From positions 1 through 64,000 of the forward strand of contig JASJFT010000160.1 in assembly GCA_030770425.1 (NCBI GenBank): a stretch of DNA of 64,000 bases, in the 5' to 3' direction. The notes under the pieces were generated by a model. It was not told the origin of the DNA. It saw only the letters and a list, made by a program, of their open reading frames with translations, and did not search any database. The stretch's first letter is position 1, and every line of letters starts with the position of its first letter. A program made the position numbers and the translations under genes. This DNA comes from Darksidea phi (taxonomy: Eukaryota > Ascomycota > Dothideomycetes > Pleosporales > Lentitheciaceae). Positions 38,601 through 51,399 of the stretch are shown here, piece by piece.

Positions 38601-39902
38601 GTTTAGTAGTTAACTCTTTTCGTAAGAAACTTAATTAAAAGATTAAATACTAGACTAAATTCTACTAGAACTTTCCTAGGAGCCCGGGAGTTTAAAGTAG
38701 GGTATAATAAATAAGAGGGGTCCTTTAGGGGTCGATATTTAGACTATTTAGTTATATTATTATAGGGAGAAGTCTTATCTCTTTTATATCTTATCTATTA
38801 TTAGGATTATACTATAATAGTAGAGTCTTAAGAATAGACTTAGGGTTATACTAAGAGAGGACTACGAGTCTAACCTTAGTATAGGTAGCTACGGGGGAGG
38901 ACTACTTAAGGTCTTCCTTTAAATTCTATTATCTATTTATAGTTTTCTAGGCTTATTAGAGCTCTTTTTATAACTTTTTAACTTATCTTTTATAATTATT
39001 CCTTTTCTTAACTAATTAGTTAAACTTATTAGCTATAATATTTATAAAGATATTTCTATTAACTATATCTACTTCTATAATATATACTAGTCTTTTAACT
39101 ATAATAAGATAGAGACTATTATCTATTAGAATATTAGTAATTAGATTAGATCTCTTTTAGATAGCTAGTATATCTTAGACTATATTATAGTCTAGAAGTT
39201 CTTTCTATTCTTTAGTATTCGTTAGGTAGAGGATTTAGGGTCTATTTTCTCCTTAGAGTAATTTAACCCTCTTAGTATATTTATTAATCTTTTCTTTAAG
39301 ATTATCTTTACTTATACTCTTCTCTTAAGGAGGAAAGATAGTTTTAAGAATCTAGGGGTTAATATACGTATTTTTATTAATAAATACTTCTAAAGAGATT
39401 AGTTTATAGATTTTAGTTAACTTTTATTAGTATACTTTCTCTTTAAGAAAGGATATCTTACTTCTAGCCTAGCTTTAAGACTTAGTTTAAGCTCGTATAC
39501 TTCTTATCTTACTTAGAGCTTAGCTTAAAGCCTTTTTCTTTTCTTTATCTTTCTTCTATAGGGAGGTCTTACGGGAAGATAGCTTTAAAGGGCCTACTTA
39601 GTTTAGGAAGTCTATTATCTTATTATTATATTAATTTAATAATTTAGTTAATTATATAAAGATAAGTTAGTTATAGGGTTTAGGATATAGGCTTAACCCT
39701 ATATAATACTTTTATAGGTTCCTTCTCTCTAAGGGAAGTACTAGGTATTCTAGTAATATTAGGGCTCGAAGTAGTTAGTTTTAAGACTTATCTAAGAAAG
39801 TACTACGCGCTATCTACCCTAAGTACTATAGAACTCTAGGGATTTTAGGGGAGTTAATATTTAGCCGCTATCTCTAGTTAAAAGTTAGAAATCTTAGGAT
39901 AA

Positions 39903-40170
39903 TATAAGACCCTAGGACTAAATATAATTAACTAGGAGTTATAATAGCTAAGGTAGTCTTCTAATTAACTAATAGTAGAATCGGTATATTAAAGCTATCC
40001 TAAGATAGTACTATAAGGGTATAAGAATAGAGGGTTCTTATACCTAAATAGGACTTAGCGTACTAAATAAACTAACTAACTATTAAACTAATCCTTAGGA
40101 TTACCTAATCTACTAACTAAAATAGGAAATAAGTAAAATAACTAGGTTACCTAGAAAATAGGCCGTAATA
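39903..40170 (-). repeat. Right (5') LTR of element E
   Basis: 268 bp, TATAAGACCC to GGCCGTAATA, followed by ATTCT. Confidence 0.92.
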
Positions 40171-42279
40171 ATTCTAATAGAAGTTTATAAAGGGGTATAA
40201 TTATTAGTCTAACTATTAATTAAAAACTTCTATATTACTATTAGTTTATAGATAGTAGATTATAAATAATAACTAACTAATTCTTATAAATCTATATAAT
40301 TTTTTTATAAAGTTTAATATAAACTATAGATCTTAATCTAAGACTATAGTATATAGGGGACTAAAAACTCGCTATATATATATATAGTAGAGAGTAATTA
40401 TATCTTTAATAGTAGTAGTCTTAAAGTAAAGTAATAAAAAAGTATATTTTAATAATCTATATATTACTATAAATATATTATTATATCTCTTATAGTCCTT
40501 TAAAAAGTTTTTAAAGTTTATAAAAATATTTTTTTATACCCTCTTAAATATAGAAAATAGTTTAAGAAGACTTAGAATTTTATCTTAAGACTTATAACTC
40601 TATTAATACTACTTATAATTCTTTATATAATATTTTATATTCTTATTTATTATACTTTAATAGTATAGGTCTTTTAAAAGTCTAATAGTTTTCTTTATAT
40701 TTAGATAAGTAGTAATCTATATAGTATATACTACTTAGATAAAGTAAATCTTAAAAAACTCTACTTTAGATACTATTAACTTCTCTTTTTAAAGAAGAAG
40801 TCTAGATAGAATTAAAAATAGATACTTTTATTTTTAATAAACTAATTTTTACTCTAGTTTAAGTATAATATATATATAATTTTTATAAAATATATAGTTA
40901 AGAAGTAGATAAGAATAAGCTTTAATTTTATACTTAAAGTCCTAGGTATTAGTAGTAGTTATTAAGATAGCTATTATAGTAGAGGTCTATCTAAAGGGAA
41001 TAAAGATATAAGTTTTAGTAACTTTATCTTTTTTCTTCTAAGTTTTTAACTTCTTTTATTTTTAAAAGAAGATATTTATAATAATATTAATAGTTCTAAA
41101 ATAATAATAAATAGTATAGTAATAGTCTATAAGCTTCTCGACCTAATAAGTCTATTATAGGATTAATTTATACTTAATTAAGAAGTACTTTAGTATTTAG
41201 TAATTAATAATAACTTAAAAGGATTTATTTAATTATAACTTTATAAATTAAGTCCTCTATTCGTTTAATTCTTTTATAATTATAAGTATCTTCTTATTAT
41301 AAATCTTATAGTTTATTTTTATAGACTTTATTATCTTTATAAAGTAGATTATAAATTACTAAGTTTTATTATCTTAAAGCTATATAAAGATATCTACTAG
41401 AATATTATTACTTATATTAGTTTCTATATAGATTCTATAATAGGGTAAGTAATATCTTATAATAATATTTAAGTATAATAATATCTTACTTTTCTTAAAT
41501 ATAGCTTACTCTTTAGGTCTAAAGATATAGAATTTTCTCTTTTATAATAATTAGATAAGCGAATAGACTACGTAACTATAATCTTTTAGCTACCTATAGT
41601 AGTAATTATAGAAGTTTAAATAAGTTTATAGTCCTTTTAGAATTATAGATTCTTTTTAATTTTTAATAGCTATTATCTTATTAGGGTCTATATAGATTTC
41701 TTTAGTACTAATAATAAAATCTAAGAACTTTATCTTAATAACTATAAACTTACTCTTTTTAATATTAATTTATAATCTAGTCTTTTTAAGCTTATTTAGA
41801 ATTTTACTTATATATTTTTTATACTTAAGAGGGTCTTTTAAGTAGATTAAAATATCGTTTATATAGGTAGTATAGATCTTATTAATTTTATTCTTAAGTA
41901 CTTAATTAATATAATACTAAAAGATTACTAGTTTATTATATAGTCTAAAAGATAAAATATAATATTTATAATTTTTATATTATATTTTAAAAGTTATAAG
42001 ATCTTTTATATTAGGATTTAGTCTAATATAATAGAAGATTTAATATACGTTTAACTTAGTAAATACCTTTATTTTAAAAAGTTATATTAATATTTCTTTA
42101 ATTAAGAAAATAGTTATAATATTCTTCTTTATAATTATATTAATTTTCTAGTAATTAATATAGAATCTCTATCTCCCTTTTAGCTTCTTAGTAAATAGAA
42201 TAAATAAAATAAAATTAGTATTACTAGTTATAATAAAGTTCTTTTTTAAGTACTTTTCTAAGTAAGCTTTTAGTAACTT

Positions 42280-42858
42280 TATAAAGAAAGGGGTAGCTTA
42301 TATAAACGGGGGGCGCTTATTAAGCTTAGCTTTCTTCCTATTTATAGTAGAACCTAATAGAATACTATAAATAGTATTTAGGAGGGCGAAAGTATAACTA
42401 AATAAGGTAAAAAGGTAATAAGATAATATATAATAGTATATATATTAAATTATTAACAAACTAGGTTATTAGGTTATAGAGCTAACTATCCAACGAAGGT
42501 TATCCTCCTTATATACTATTAGCCAAGAAATCTATTACTAATCTTGATTAGTAATAGAATATTCTAGAATAGCTTAGTAAGTATTATATAAGTATTAGAA
42601 AACAAGTATTTCTAATACTTATTAGTAATACTAGCTAGTCTAGTAGTTACTAGAATCTTCTAGAATTAACCTAATTACTAATAACTTTATCCTCCAATAT
42701 CTAGCTCAATATTAGTCCAATTTAAATGAGCTATATACCATTCTACTCGGAATAACCTATAGAATCTAGCTATAATAATAGCTTAGTAATATAGGCTAAA
42801 CCTAAATAGGAAATAACCTATTAAAGGTTACTTCTTAGGAATTCCTTTATTCCTTATA
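42280..42858. mobile_element. 579-bp solo LTR G, partly spared by RIP
   Basis: It interrupts D where A and E are continuous and is flanked by the 5-bp duplication AACTT (42275-42279, 42859-42863). It begins TATAAAGAAAG and ends CCTTATA, giving short inverted termini as in an LTR. Between about 42455 and 42740 it keeps roughly ten CpA/TpG sites, far more than any other part of the block. It holds two strong palindromes: CTATTACTAATC with its inverse near 42531-42558, and AAGTATTAGAAA with TTTCTAATACTT near 42590-42620. No second copy lies in the window. Confidence 0.75.
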
Positions 42859-44350
42859 AACTTTAGATATTTAAGGGATATATTATAAAATAAACTTATA
42901 CTAAACTTACTTATATTATTCTTAAGAATAATTTTATAGTCGATATTCTTCCTTTTAAAAGAGAGCTTATTTAAGTTAACTTTTAAAAAATAATCTAGAA
43001 TAACCTCTATATAATCTTTATAAAGAAGCTTCTCTACTATTATATCTTATATATTCTATTCTACTAAGTCTTTTAATTATCTATTTCTAATTAATAAGTT
43101 AACTTTATATAAACTAGTAGCTTTTAGTATAATCTTTTTCTTATCTACGAGCTTCTATATATTAAAAGATTTAAGAAAATATATATTAAACTTATTACTA
43201 ATAATCTATTCTAGTAGATTATTAGGGATAGGTATTACTTTCTTTTTCTTTTTATTATTTTTTTAATAACCTTATTAGCTTTTCTTAGATTTAGTATTTC
43301 TTAAACTATTATTAGTATTACTATCTATATTTCTTTATATTTTCTTAGAAGTAGTTTACTAGTCCTTTATTATTTATAATAAGGCTTTAGTAAGCTTATA
43401 GGTCTCTTCTTAAAGAATTATAAAAGCTTTAATAGGAATCTCTAAACTAAGTATTAAATTCTTTTTAAGTAAGTAGATCTTCTTCTATACTTTAACTTAT
43501 TAATTAATTAGATTATTATAATATAAAGTATTATTTTAGTATTCTAGCTCTAGCTTCGAATCTAGCTTTCCTATAATAGTTAAATTATATTTTATTTACT
43601 TTAAAGTATTATCTAGCTAGTATAAAGTTTAATTATAATAGTTAATTAAGAATTAGATTTACTTAAAGAATTTTCTTTTAAATATTATATTATAGTATCT
43701 AAGCTTATAGAAGAGAAATTAAATAGATATATTCTTTCTCTAGATTAATAAATTAGCTTAGATAGCTATATTAACTAAATAACTATATTTTCTATTAAAC
43801 TTATTAAGAGGGATTAGTTTCTTTAGTTAATAAAAGACGAGCTTTAGTTTTTTCTTTACTACTTTTAAATATTTAGAGTAGATTAATAGATATATACTAG
43901 TACTATTATCTATTAATCTCCTTAGTTATATAACTAGACTATTTACTATAAGTTAAATAGAAAGTATAAATAATTTTAAATTAATAAGCTACGATATCTT
44001 AATAAGCTATTAATAATTAAGGGATTTAATTACTTTTATATAAACTACTAGGGAGAAGTCCTCTTTTAATAGCTTTTATTTTTTAATACTATAAAGAAGA
44101 CGTTAGAGTTATACTTTAAATTACTTTTCTCTTTATATAAAAAGTCTAAATAAGCTTCTTCTTTAGAATTATCTAAAAAGATAATATTAACTTTTACTTT
44201 TATAGTATTCTATATTACTTAATATATAATATAGTTAGAATAGTCTTATTACTTATTTCTTTTCCTATAATTAAAGTAATAGTCTTATTTCTTATACTTC
44301 TTAAAAGAGTAATTATAAAGCTTAAATACGTCTTTAAAATAAATAGACTT

Positions 44351-44817
44351 TATTAAATAGAGTCTAGGTCTAATAGGTTATTTAGCCTTATTTAGAGGTT
44401 TATACTTAAGATAGGAACGAAGAAGTAGAAATAGATAGGTAATAGTTTAATTATATTAATAGATAAGGATTAATCTAGATTTAAATTAACTATAAAGAAA
44501 AGAAGACTATCTAGAAGATTTATAATTATTATATATTAATTTTAGTTTTCTTAGATCTATAACTCTATATCTATAGATCTACTAAGCTATAGCTCTATAG
44601 CTCTATTCTAATAGATCTACTAAGCTATTATATAACCCTTAGATCTATTTTTATTAAGATATAAATCTATTATATAACTTCCTAATAAAGTTATCTATAC
44701 TAATTATTATTTATACTATAGTTATAATTATCGTATTCTATATTAGAGCTAGTAATAAATTTAATCTTAGGTAGTTCTTCTTACTATTATTCTATAGTAT
44801 ATATTTAATTTATAATA
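44351..44817 (-). repeat. Left (3') LTR of element F
   Basis: 467 bp, from TATTAAATAG to TTTATAATA. It contains several AGATCTA-type words. Confidence 0.9.
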
Positions 44818-47800
44818 CTATCTCCCCTCTCTAAACCTTTAGCTTAGAGATTATTCTAGATCTAGTATTTAACTATATTAGTATTAGAACCCTATCTTAA
44901 AAGGCTATTATTATTTATTATAGTATTATATAAAACTTAAAAATATATTACTCTTACTAATAAAATTCTTTATTATAGCTCTAAAATATTTCTCTATAGT
45001 TATTATTTATAGTTAGGAATATTATATATTATTTTATCTAAAGATAATAGATATTATAAGATATATATTTATATTAATATACGAGATTCTTATTATATAT
45101 CTAGTATTTTATTATTAGAAGATTTATTTATATTAAGTAGTAAAACTTATATATTAGGATTTATTACTATTAATAAGATCTATCGACTATATAGAAGAGA
45201 AACTTTAATAATAACTAGAGGAGATTTAAAAAGCTTAAAATAAGCTTCTTAATAAGCTAGTAGAGGTTTAAATATAAGTATATTATTTAGAGAAGTAGAA
45301 GGTAGTTTTTTATAAAAAGTTAACGGTATAATTCTAAGTACTAGAAGCTAAGCTAGATAAAGAGGAGGTAGAGCTTTAGTAACTAGAGTAGTAGAAGAAT
45401 CTAAAGATCTCTTTAACTACTTTAAATATTACTTATAATATTATAAATAATATTACTTCTTTTAATTTATTAAATATCTTTTATTATATTATAGTTAATA
45501 CTAATCTTCTTAACTTATTATAAGATAAACTTATCTTATCTTTAAATTTTCTTTAAAGTTATAGTTTTAGTACTTTATAAGCTTCTTAAAATAATTAAGA
45601 TTATCTTTAGATTTCTAGATTTATTTTTATAAATTTTCTTTTTTATCTATTTCTTACTATTTAATTAGATAGTAGTTTTTTCTATTTCTAATATTATTAT
45701 CTAGAATCTCTTTTACTTTTTATTCTTTATTATCTTCTCTATATATATCTACTTTATATATTACTAGTTTAGTATTCTATAATACTTTTTTTAATAAGTT
45801 AATATAGAATATAGAATAGATTTTTATTTATAAAGGTAATTTTAGTTAATAATTTATAGATAAGATTTATTTTTTAATCTTATAAAATTTAATCTTAGTA
45901 TAGTCTAGTTTACTATTAAGCTACTTACTCTTAATATTCTTTTATAGTAATTATATCTTTTCTTTCTCTTTAAAAGTAGATACTTTCTTTTACTTCTTAT
46001 TATAGTACTTATTTATTCTATTTTAAAGGAATTCTATATCTTTCTTAAGCTATTAGTATATTTATAGAATAATTTTTACTATTTCTTTTCTATTCTAGCT
46101 ATAGGATTAAAGTTATCTAGGTTTCTTATATATTTCTAGTTTAATTCTATAGTTTATAAAGAAAGGTATTATCTTTATTATACTATATTATAAACTATTA
46201 TATATAAATTATACTATAGATAAAAATATAATCTAATTATTCTAGTAATAGTTTAGATAATATCTAAGATATTATTCTACTATTTAATTTATTTATTCTA
46301 TTAGTCTATCCGTCTATAGATAGTATATAGTTAATATATTATACTTAGTTTCTAATTTAGTTATAAGAGTTTACTAAAACTTTACTATAAACTTAATATC
46401 TTTATCTAAGATTATTTTATCTAGTATTTTATATTTACTAAATATATATCTTAGTAAGGTATAAATAAGTTATTCTACTATATTTCTCTTATCTATATAT
46501 AGAATAAAGTAAATATATTTTATAAACTTATCTACTACTACTAGTATAGTATTATAAAATACTTCTATTATTAGTTCCTTAGAACGTAGTAATTATATAA
46601 TAAAGTCTATAGTTATAATCTTCTATAATCTTTTTATATTTTTTATTAATTATAGTATTTCGTAGGGTATATATCTAGTATATTTATTATAATAGTAGTT
46701 TATATATTTTATAAGAACTTATATTACTAGTTATCTTATATATAGAAAATAGTATATTCTTATTAGTTATTTAAGAGTTTTCTCTACTCCTTAGTATCTA
46801 TATACTAGTATCTTATAGTATTATCTAATAAATTCTTTTCTTATTATCTTAAATATATAGGCTTTTTAGAATATATAAATAATTTTATTCTTCTTTTAAA
46901 TTACTTCTTAGATTTATTTTATTTATCTATTACTTCTATAGTAGCTATATAAATCTATTAGATCTATTTATTTTCTTCTAATTTAAGTACTATTTCTTAT
47001 ATTCCTACTAGCTTTAGACGGTTATAAATAATCGTTCCGTCTACTTCTAACTTAAGAATAGTTATACTAGATTTTTCTATTTCTTAGTAGTTAGGTCTTC
47101 TACTAAGTATATTTACTTATTTATTTTCTAATTTCTTAGTATATACGATCTTAATATCGTAGATTATAAGAATTTATACCTATTATATTTATCTTCTAAT
47201 TAGAGATTTATTTATTAAAAATCTTATTAGATTCTTATAATCTATATAAATTATAATAGGATATTTAAATTCTTATAAATTAGATCTTTATTCCTTTAAA
47301 ACTTTAATAATTATTAATAACTCTTTATTATAAATATTATAGTTAAGTTTAACTAGTAATATTTTCTATAAGAAGTAGTATACTAGTCTTAAATTATCTT
47401 TATTATCTTTCTATAGTAATACTACTTCTATTATATAGTCTAATATATCTATCTTAGTAATTAATAATTTTTTAGAATTATATATCTTAATTATAGATTT
47501 CTTAGTAAACTATTTTTTAATCTTCTTAAAAGCTTATTAGTATTTCTCTTTTTATTTAAAGGGTTAATCTTTTCTTATAAGTTATATAAGTAGTACTATT
47601 ATTATACTCTATTATAGTATTAGTTTTTAGTAAAAGTTATAAAATTCTAGGAATAATTATAACTTCTTAAGATTCTTAGATATCGACTATTCTTTAACCT
47701 TCTCGATTTATTATAGATCTACTTTAATTTCTCCTAATTTAATAATAAATCTTAGAAACTTTATTTCTTATATATAGAATTTATATTTTTATAGATAAAG

Positions 47801-50800
47801 ATATAATTATACTTTTTTAAGTATCTATAAAATCTTCTTTATATATTCTTTATATTCTTCTTTTATCTCGAAGTAAATTAGAATATTATTAAGATATACT
47901 ATTATAAACTAGTTAAGATAATTTTATAAAATATTATTAATTTATTTTTAGAATATTACGGGTACGTTAGTAAGTCTAAAAGGTATTACTTAGTATTTAT
48001 ATAGTTCTTTCTTAATTCTAAAAGCTATTTTCTATTCTTTATCTTTTTTAATTCTAATCTAGTAGTATATATTTCGGATATCTAGTTATATAAACTATTT
48101 AGCTTTTCTTAGTTAGTTCTATATTTCTAATATTAGAGATAAGAGGTATTAGTTCTTAATTATAATATTATTAAGTATTTGGTAATTAATATATAACTAT
48201 AGTTCTATAGTACCTTTCTTAAATATAAAGAGAATTAGGTATTCTATAGATAAATTTAAATATTAAATATATCTCTTTATAAGATTTTCTTTAAGATATT
48301 TTATTATAATAGTTTCTTTATACTCTATTAATTTATAGATTAGTTTAAATCCTAGGGTCTTCCCTTTTTAAAGTAGAATTATATAGTTCTAGGACTAGTA
48401 CTAAGATAAACTTTTCTTAAATTCTTAAAATAACTCTTTTTATTTCTTATAATATTCTAGGATACTATAATCTTCTTCTTTAGTTATATTAGCTCTTTAT
48501 AGAAATATTATTTACTAGTTTATCTATCTAATATAAGAGTTAGCTTCTTATAGCTATAATATCTCTAAGATTATATCTTAGTCCTCTAATATTTTAATAA
48601 TATCGAGTATCTTATTTTCCTTCTTCTAGTTATATAGGCTAAGCTTATCTTTAGTTTCGTATATTATAGATTTATTAAAGAGTTCTCCTTTAATAGTATA
48701 TATAATACTAGGGTATTATTTTTTCTATTAAGAAATCTTCTTTTATTAGATAAAGTCCTTATTAATAAAGTTCCTTATAGCTTTACTATCGATTAAAATA
48801 GTAATTATTCTTCTCTAGTAGGTTTCTTAGATATATATATAATCCTATCCTCTAATTTCTTAGATTCTTATTTTCTTAGACTAATATTTTATATTAATCT
48901 TAGTTTAAATATATTTTAGATATTTATTTTTCGAATATTTATACTATAGTCTTTCTAAGATATAGTTTAATAGTAGAAATAGCTCTAGTATAATTTTTAT
49001 ATATCTCTTTTATTACTAATTCTTAGATTATTACTATTTATATACTACTTTTAGTATAACTACTTAAATAATCCTTTTATTATAGTTCTTTACTAGATAG
49101 TAATTATTTTTCTATTTTACTTTCTTATAGAGTTAGTATTTCTTCTATATATATAAGATCTATATAATCTTAAAGTATACTAGATATCTTATTTTATATT
49201 ATAGATTATCTTCTAGATTAATTTTATATTTTTTATTATTATATTTTATAAAGATTATTCGTATAAAAATCTATCTTTTAATTACTATATATTATAGTTA
49301 TTCTTTATTAACTATTTTTATAATATATTATATTTCTTTTTAAGTCTCTTAGTTAAGTATAAGATCTATTATAATAAAGTTTTATTTAATCTATTATTTA
49401 AAATCTTTAAATAGTCGATATATTAGATAAAATTTAGACTATTTCTTATAGATCTCTTATATTATTATAAATATTATAGTTTTCTCTATAAATCTTAAGA
49501 CTTAAATATAAGTTATATTAAGTTCTAGTATTAGTCCTATTTTTTTCTTTAAGGGTCGAATTATCTATAGGTATTTAGTATTTTTATATAAAATAACTAG
49601 ATTTTCTTCTTCTAGTTCTAAGAACTTATTACTATTATTAACTATTTATAATAATATATTTAGGATATTATTAAAGTCTTTTTACTCTATAAATAAGTCT
49701 TTCTTAGATACTTCTTCTTATACTTCTAGTAAGAACGAAACTCTCTTCTAAGACTCCCGAGTTATAGCTATCTACTATTTCTATAACTAATAGCTAGTAT
49801 TTAACTTAGCTTTATAGTATATTTTATACTAGTTATATATATAAGTCGTCTAATATATAATATTATATTTCTATATTATAGCTATTCTATTCCTTTTACT
49901 CTACTAAGTATATTAGGTTTTTTCTTTTTTTAGATCTAATTTATAATCTTTTACTAGATATCTCTACTTTTTATATTTAAAGTATACTTACTTTTTATAG
50001 AGCTCTTATTTCTTAGAGTTCTATCTCTCTTTCTTAGATTCTAAACTAGTCTTTAGGACTATTACCTCTAGTCTATAGTATTTTTCTTTCTTCTTCTTTT
50101 TATAGAATCTAATCTTTTTCTTTCTTTCTAGATTTTAGAGATAGAGGTTATCGTTAATCTTAATAGCTTATTTAATTAGTCCTCTTATAATCTAAGATTA
50201 TTTTATTTAAATTATTTCGTTATAGATATAGTCTTTTAGTCCTTTATAATATTATAATATAAAGGTTATCTCTTTCTATTAAATCTTTATAGTAAGTTAT
50301 TTAAACTTAGATATATAAATTATAGTAGATTTTATCTACCTAAGATATATAATTTTTTATTCTATTAATCTTTCTAAATTAATATCTTTAAAGATAATAT
50401 ATAACTTATTTTTAAAGTACTTATAACTTAAAAAGATAGCCTTTATTTTATTACTTCGTTAAACCTTTAGTAGTTATAGTTATTTATTTAGATATATTTT
50501 AAACTAGGTAATAGTCTTTTTTATAAACTAGATAGCTATAAATAATACTTTATTACTCTTAATAGATAATTTTATTTAGTTAAGATTAAGATAAATTATT
50601 ATATTAACTAGAAATCCTCTAAGCTTTAATCTCGTTCTATTAAATTTTTCTAATTTTTTAAGTTTTAAAGATTTACTTATATATCTTTAAAGTTAAATAA
50701 TTAATTCTATAAGTTAAGCTTCTAGTATATCTTCTCTCTTCTTAAATATATATTAATTCTTAATAATCCTTTTAAAATTTTCTATAGTTATACTACCTTC

Positions 50801-50932
50801 TAGGGAACTAAACTCTTAATAGCTTTCTATCTTAGAGGGTTCGATCTAAGTTAGCGGCTATACCGCTCTACTTTATTAGGTTCCTTCTTCTACTATTATA
50901 GTTAGCTATTCCTACCTACTAGATAGTTAAGG

Positions 50933-51399
50933 TATTAAATAGGGTCTAGGTCTAATAGATTATTTAGTCTTATTTAGGGGTTTATACTTAAGATAGAAAT
51001 AAAGAAGTAAAAATAAGTAAATAATAGTTTAATTATATTAATAGATAAGAATTACTTTAGATTTAAATTAACTATAAAGAAAAGAAGACTATTTAGAAGA
51101 TTTATAATTATTATATATTAATTTTAGTTTTTTTAGATCTATAGCTCTATACCTATAGATCTACTAAGCTATAGCTCTATAGCTTTATTCTAATAAATCT
51201 ACTAAGCTATTACGTAATCCTTAAATCTATTCTTACTAAAATATAAATCTATTATATAACTTCCTAATAAAGTTATCTATATTAATTATTATTTATACTA
51301 TAATTATAATCGTTATATTTTATATTAAAGCTAATAATAGATTTAATCTTAGATAGCTCTTCTTATTATTATTCTATAGTATATATTTAGTTTATAATA
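50933..51399 (-). repeat. Right (5') LTR of element F
   Basis: 467 bp, mate of 44351-44817, followed by the duplicated GACTT. Confidence 0.9.

Larger units (their letters stand above)
32387..40170 (-). mobile_element. Gypsy element E, full-length copy nested in D
   Basis: 7784 bp with 268-bp LTRs at both ends and a perfect target-site duplication ATTCT (32382-32386, 40171-40175). It is the same family and orientation as A and D. The polypurine tract in reverse follows the left LTR. The reverse-transcriptase core on the minus strand at 35779-35768 reads Y-I-N-N, followed by ILIYLED, the position and form of a gypsy Y-V-D-D motif with both aspartates changed by TG-to-TA. E keeps more CpG and GC-rich words than D and A, in line with its later arrival. 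Confidence 0.92.
44351..51399 (-). mobile_element. Ty3/gypsy element F (second gypsy family), nested in D
   Basis: 7049 bp with 467-bp LTRs (44351-44817, 50933-51399) and a perfect target-site duplication GACTT (44346-44350, 51400-51404). It is minus-strand. The reverse of 44818-44832 is a polypurine tract (AGAGAGGGGAGATAG) next to the left LTR. The reverse-transcriptase core at 47896-47885 reads Y-L-N-N and is followed by ILIY, the gypsy Y-L-D-D site with both aspartates changed by TG-to-TA. Stops are frequent in every frame. Confidence 0.9.
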
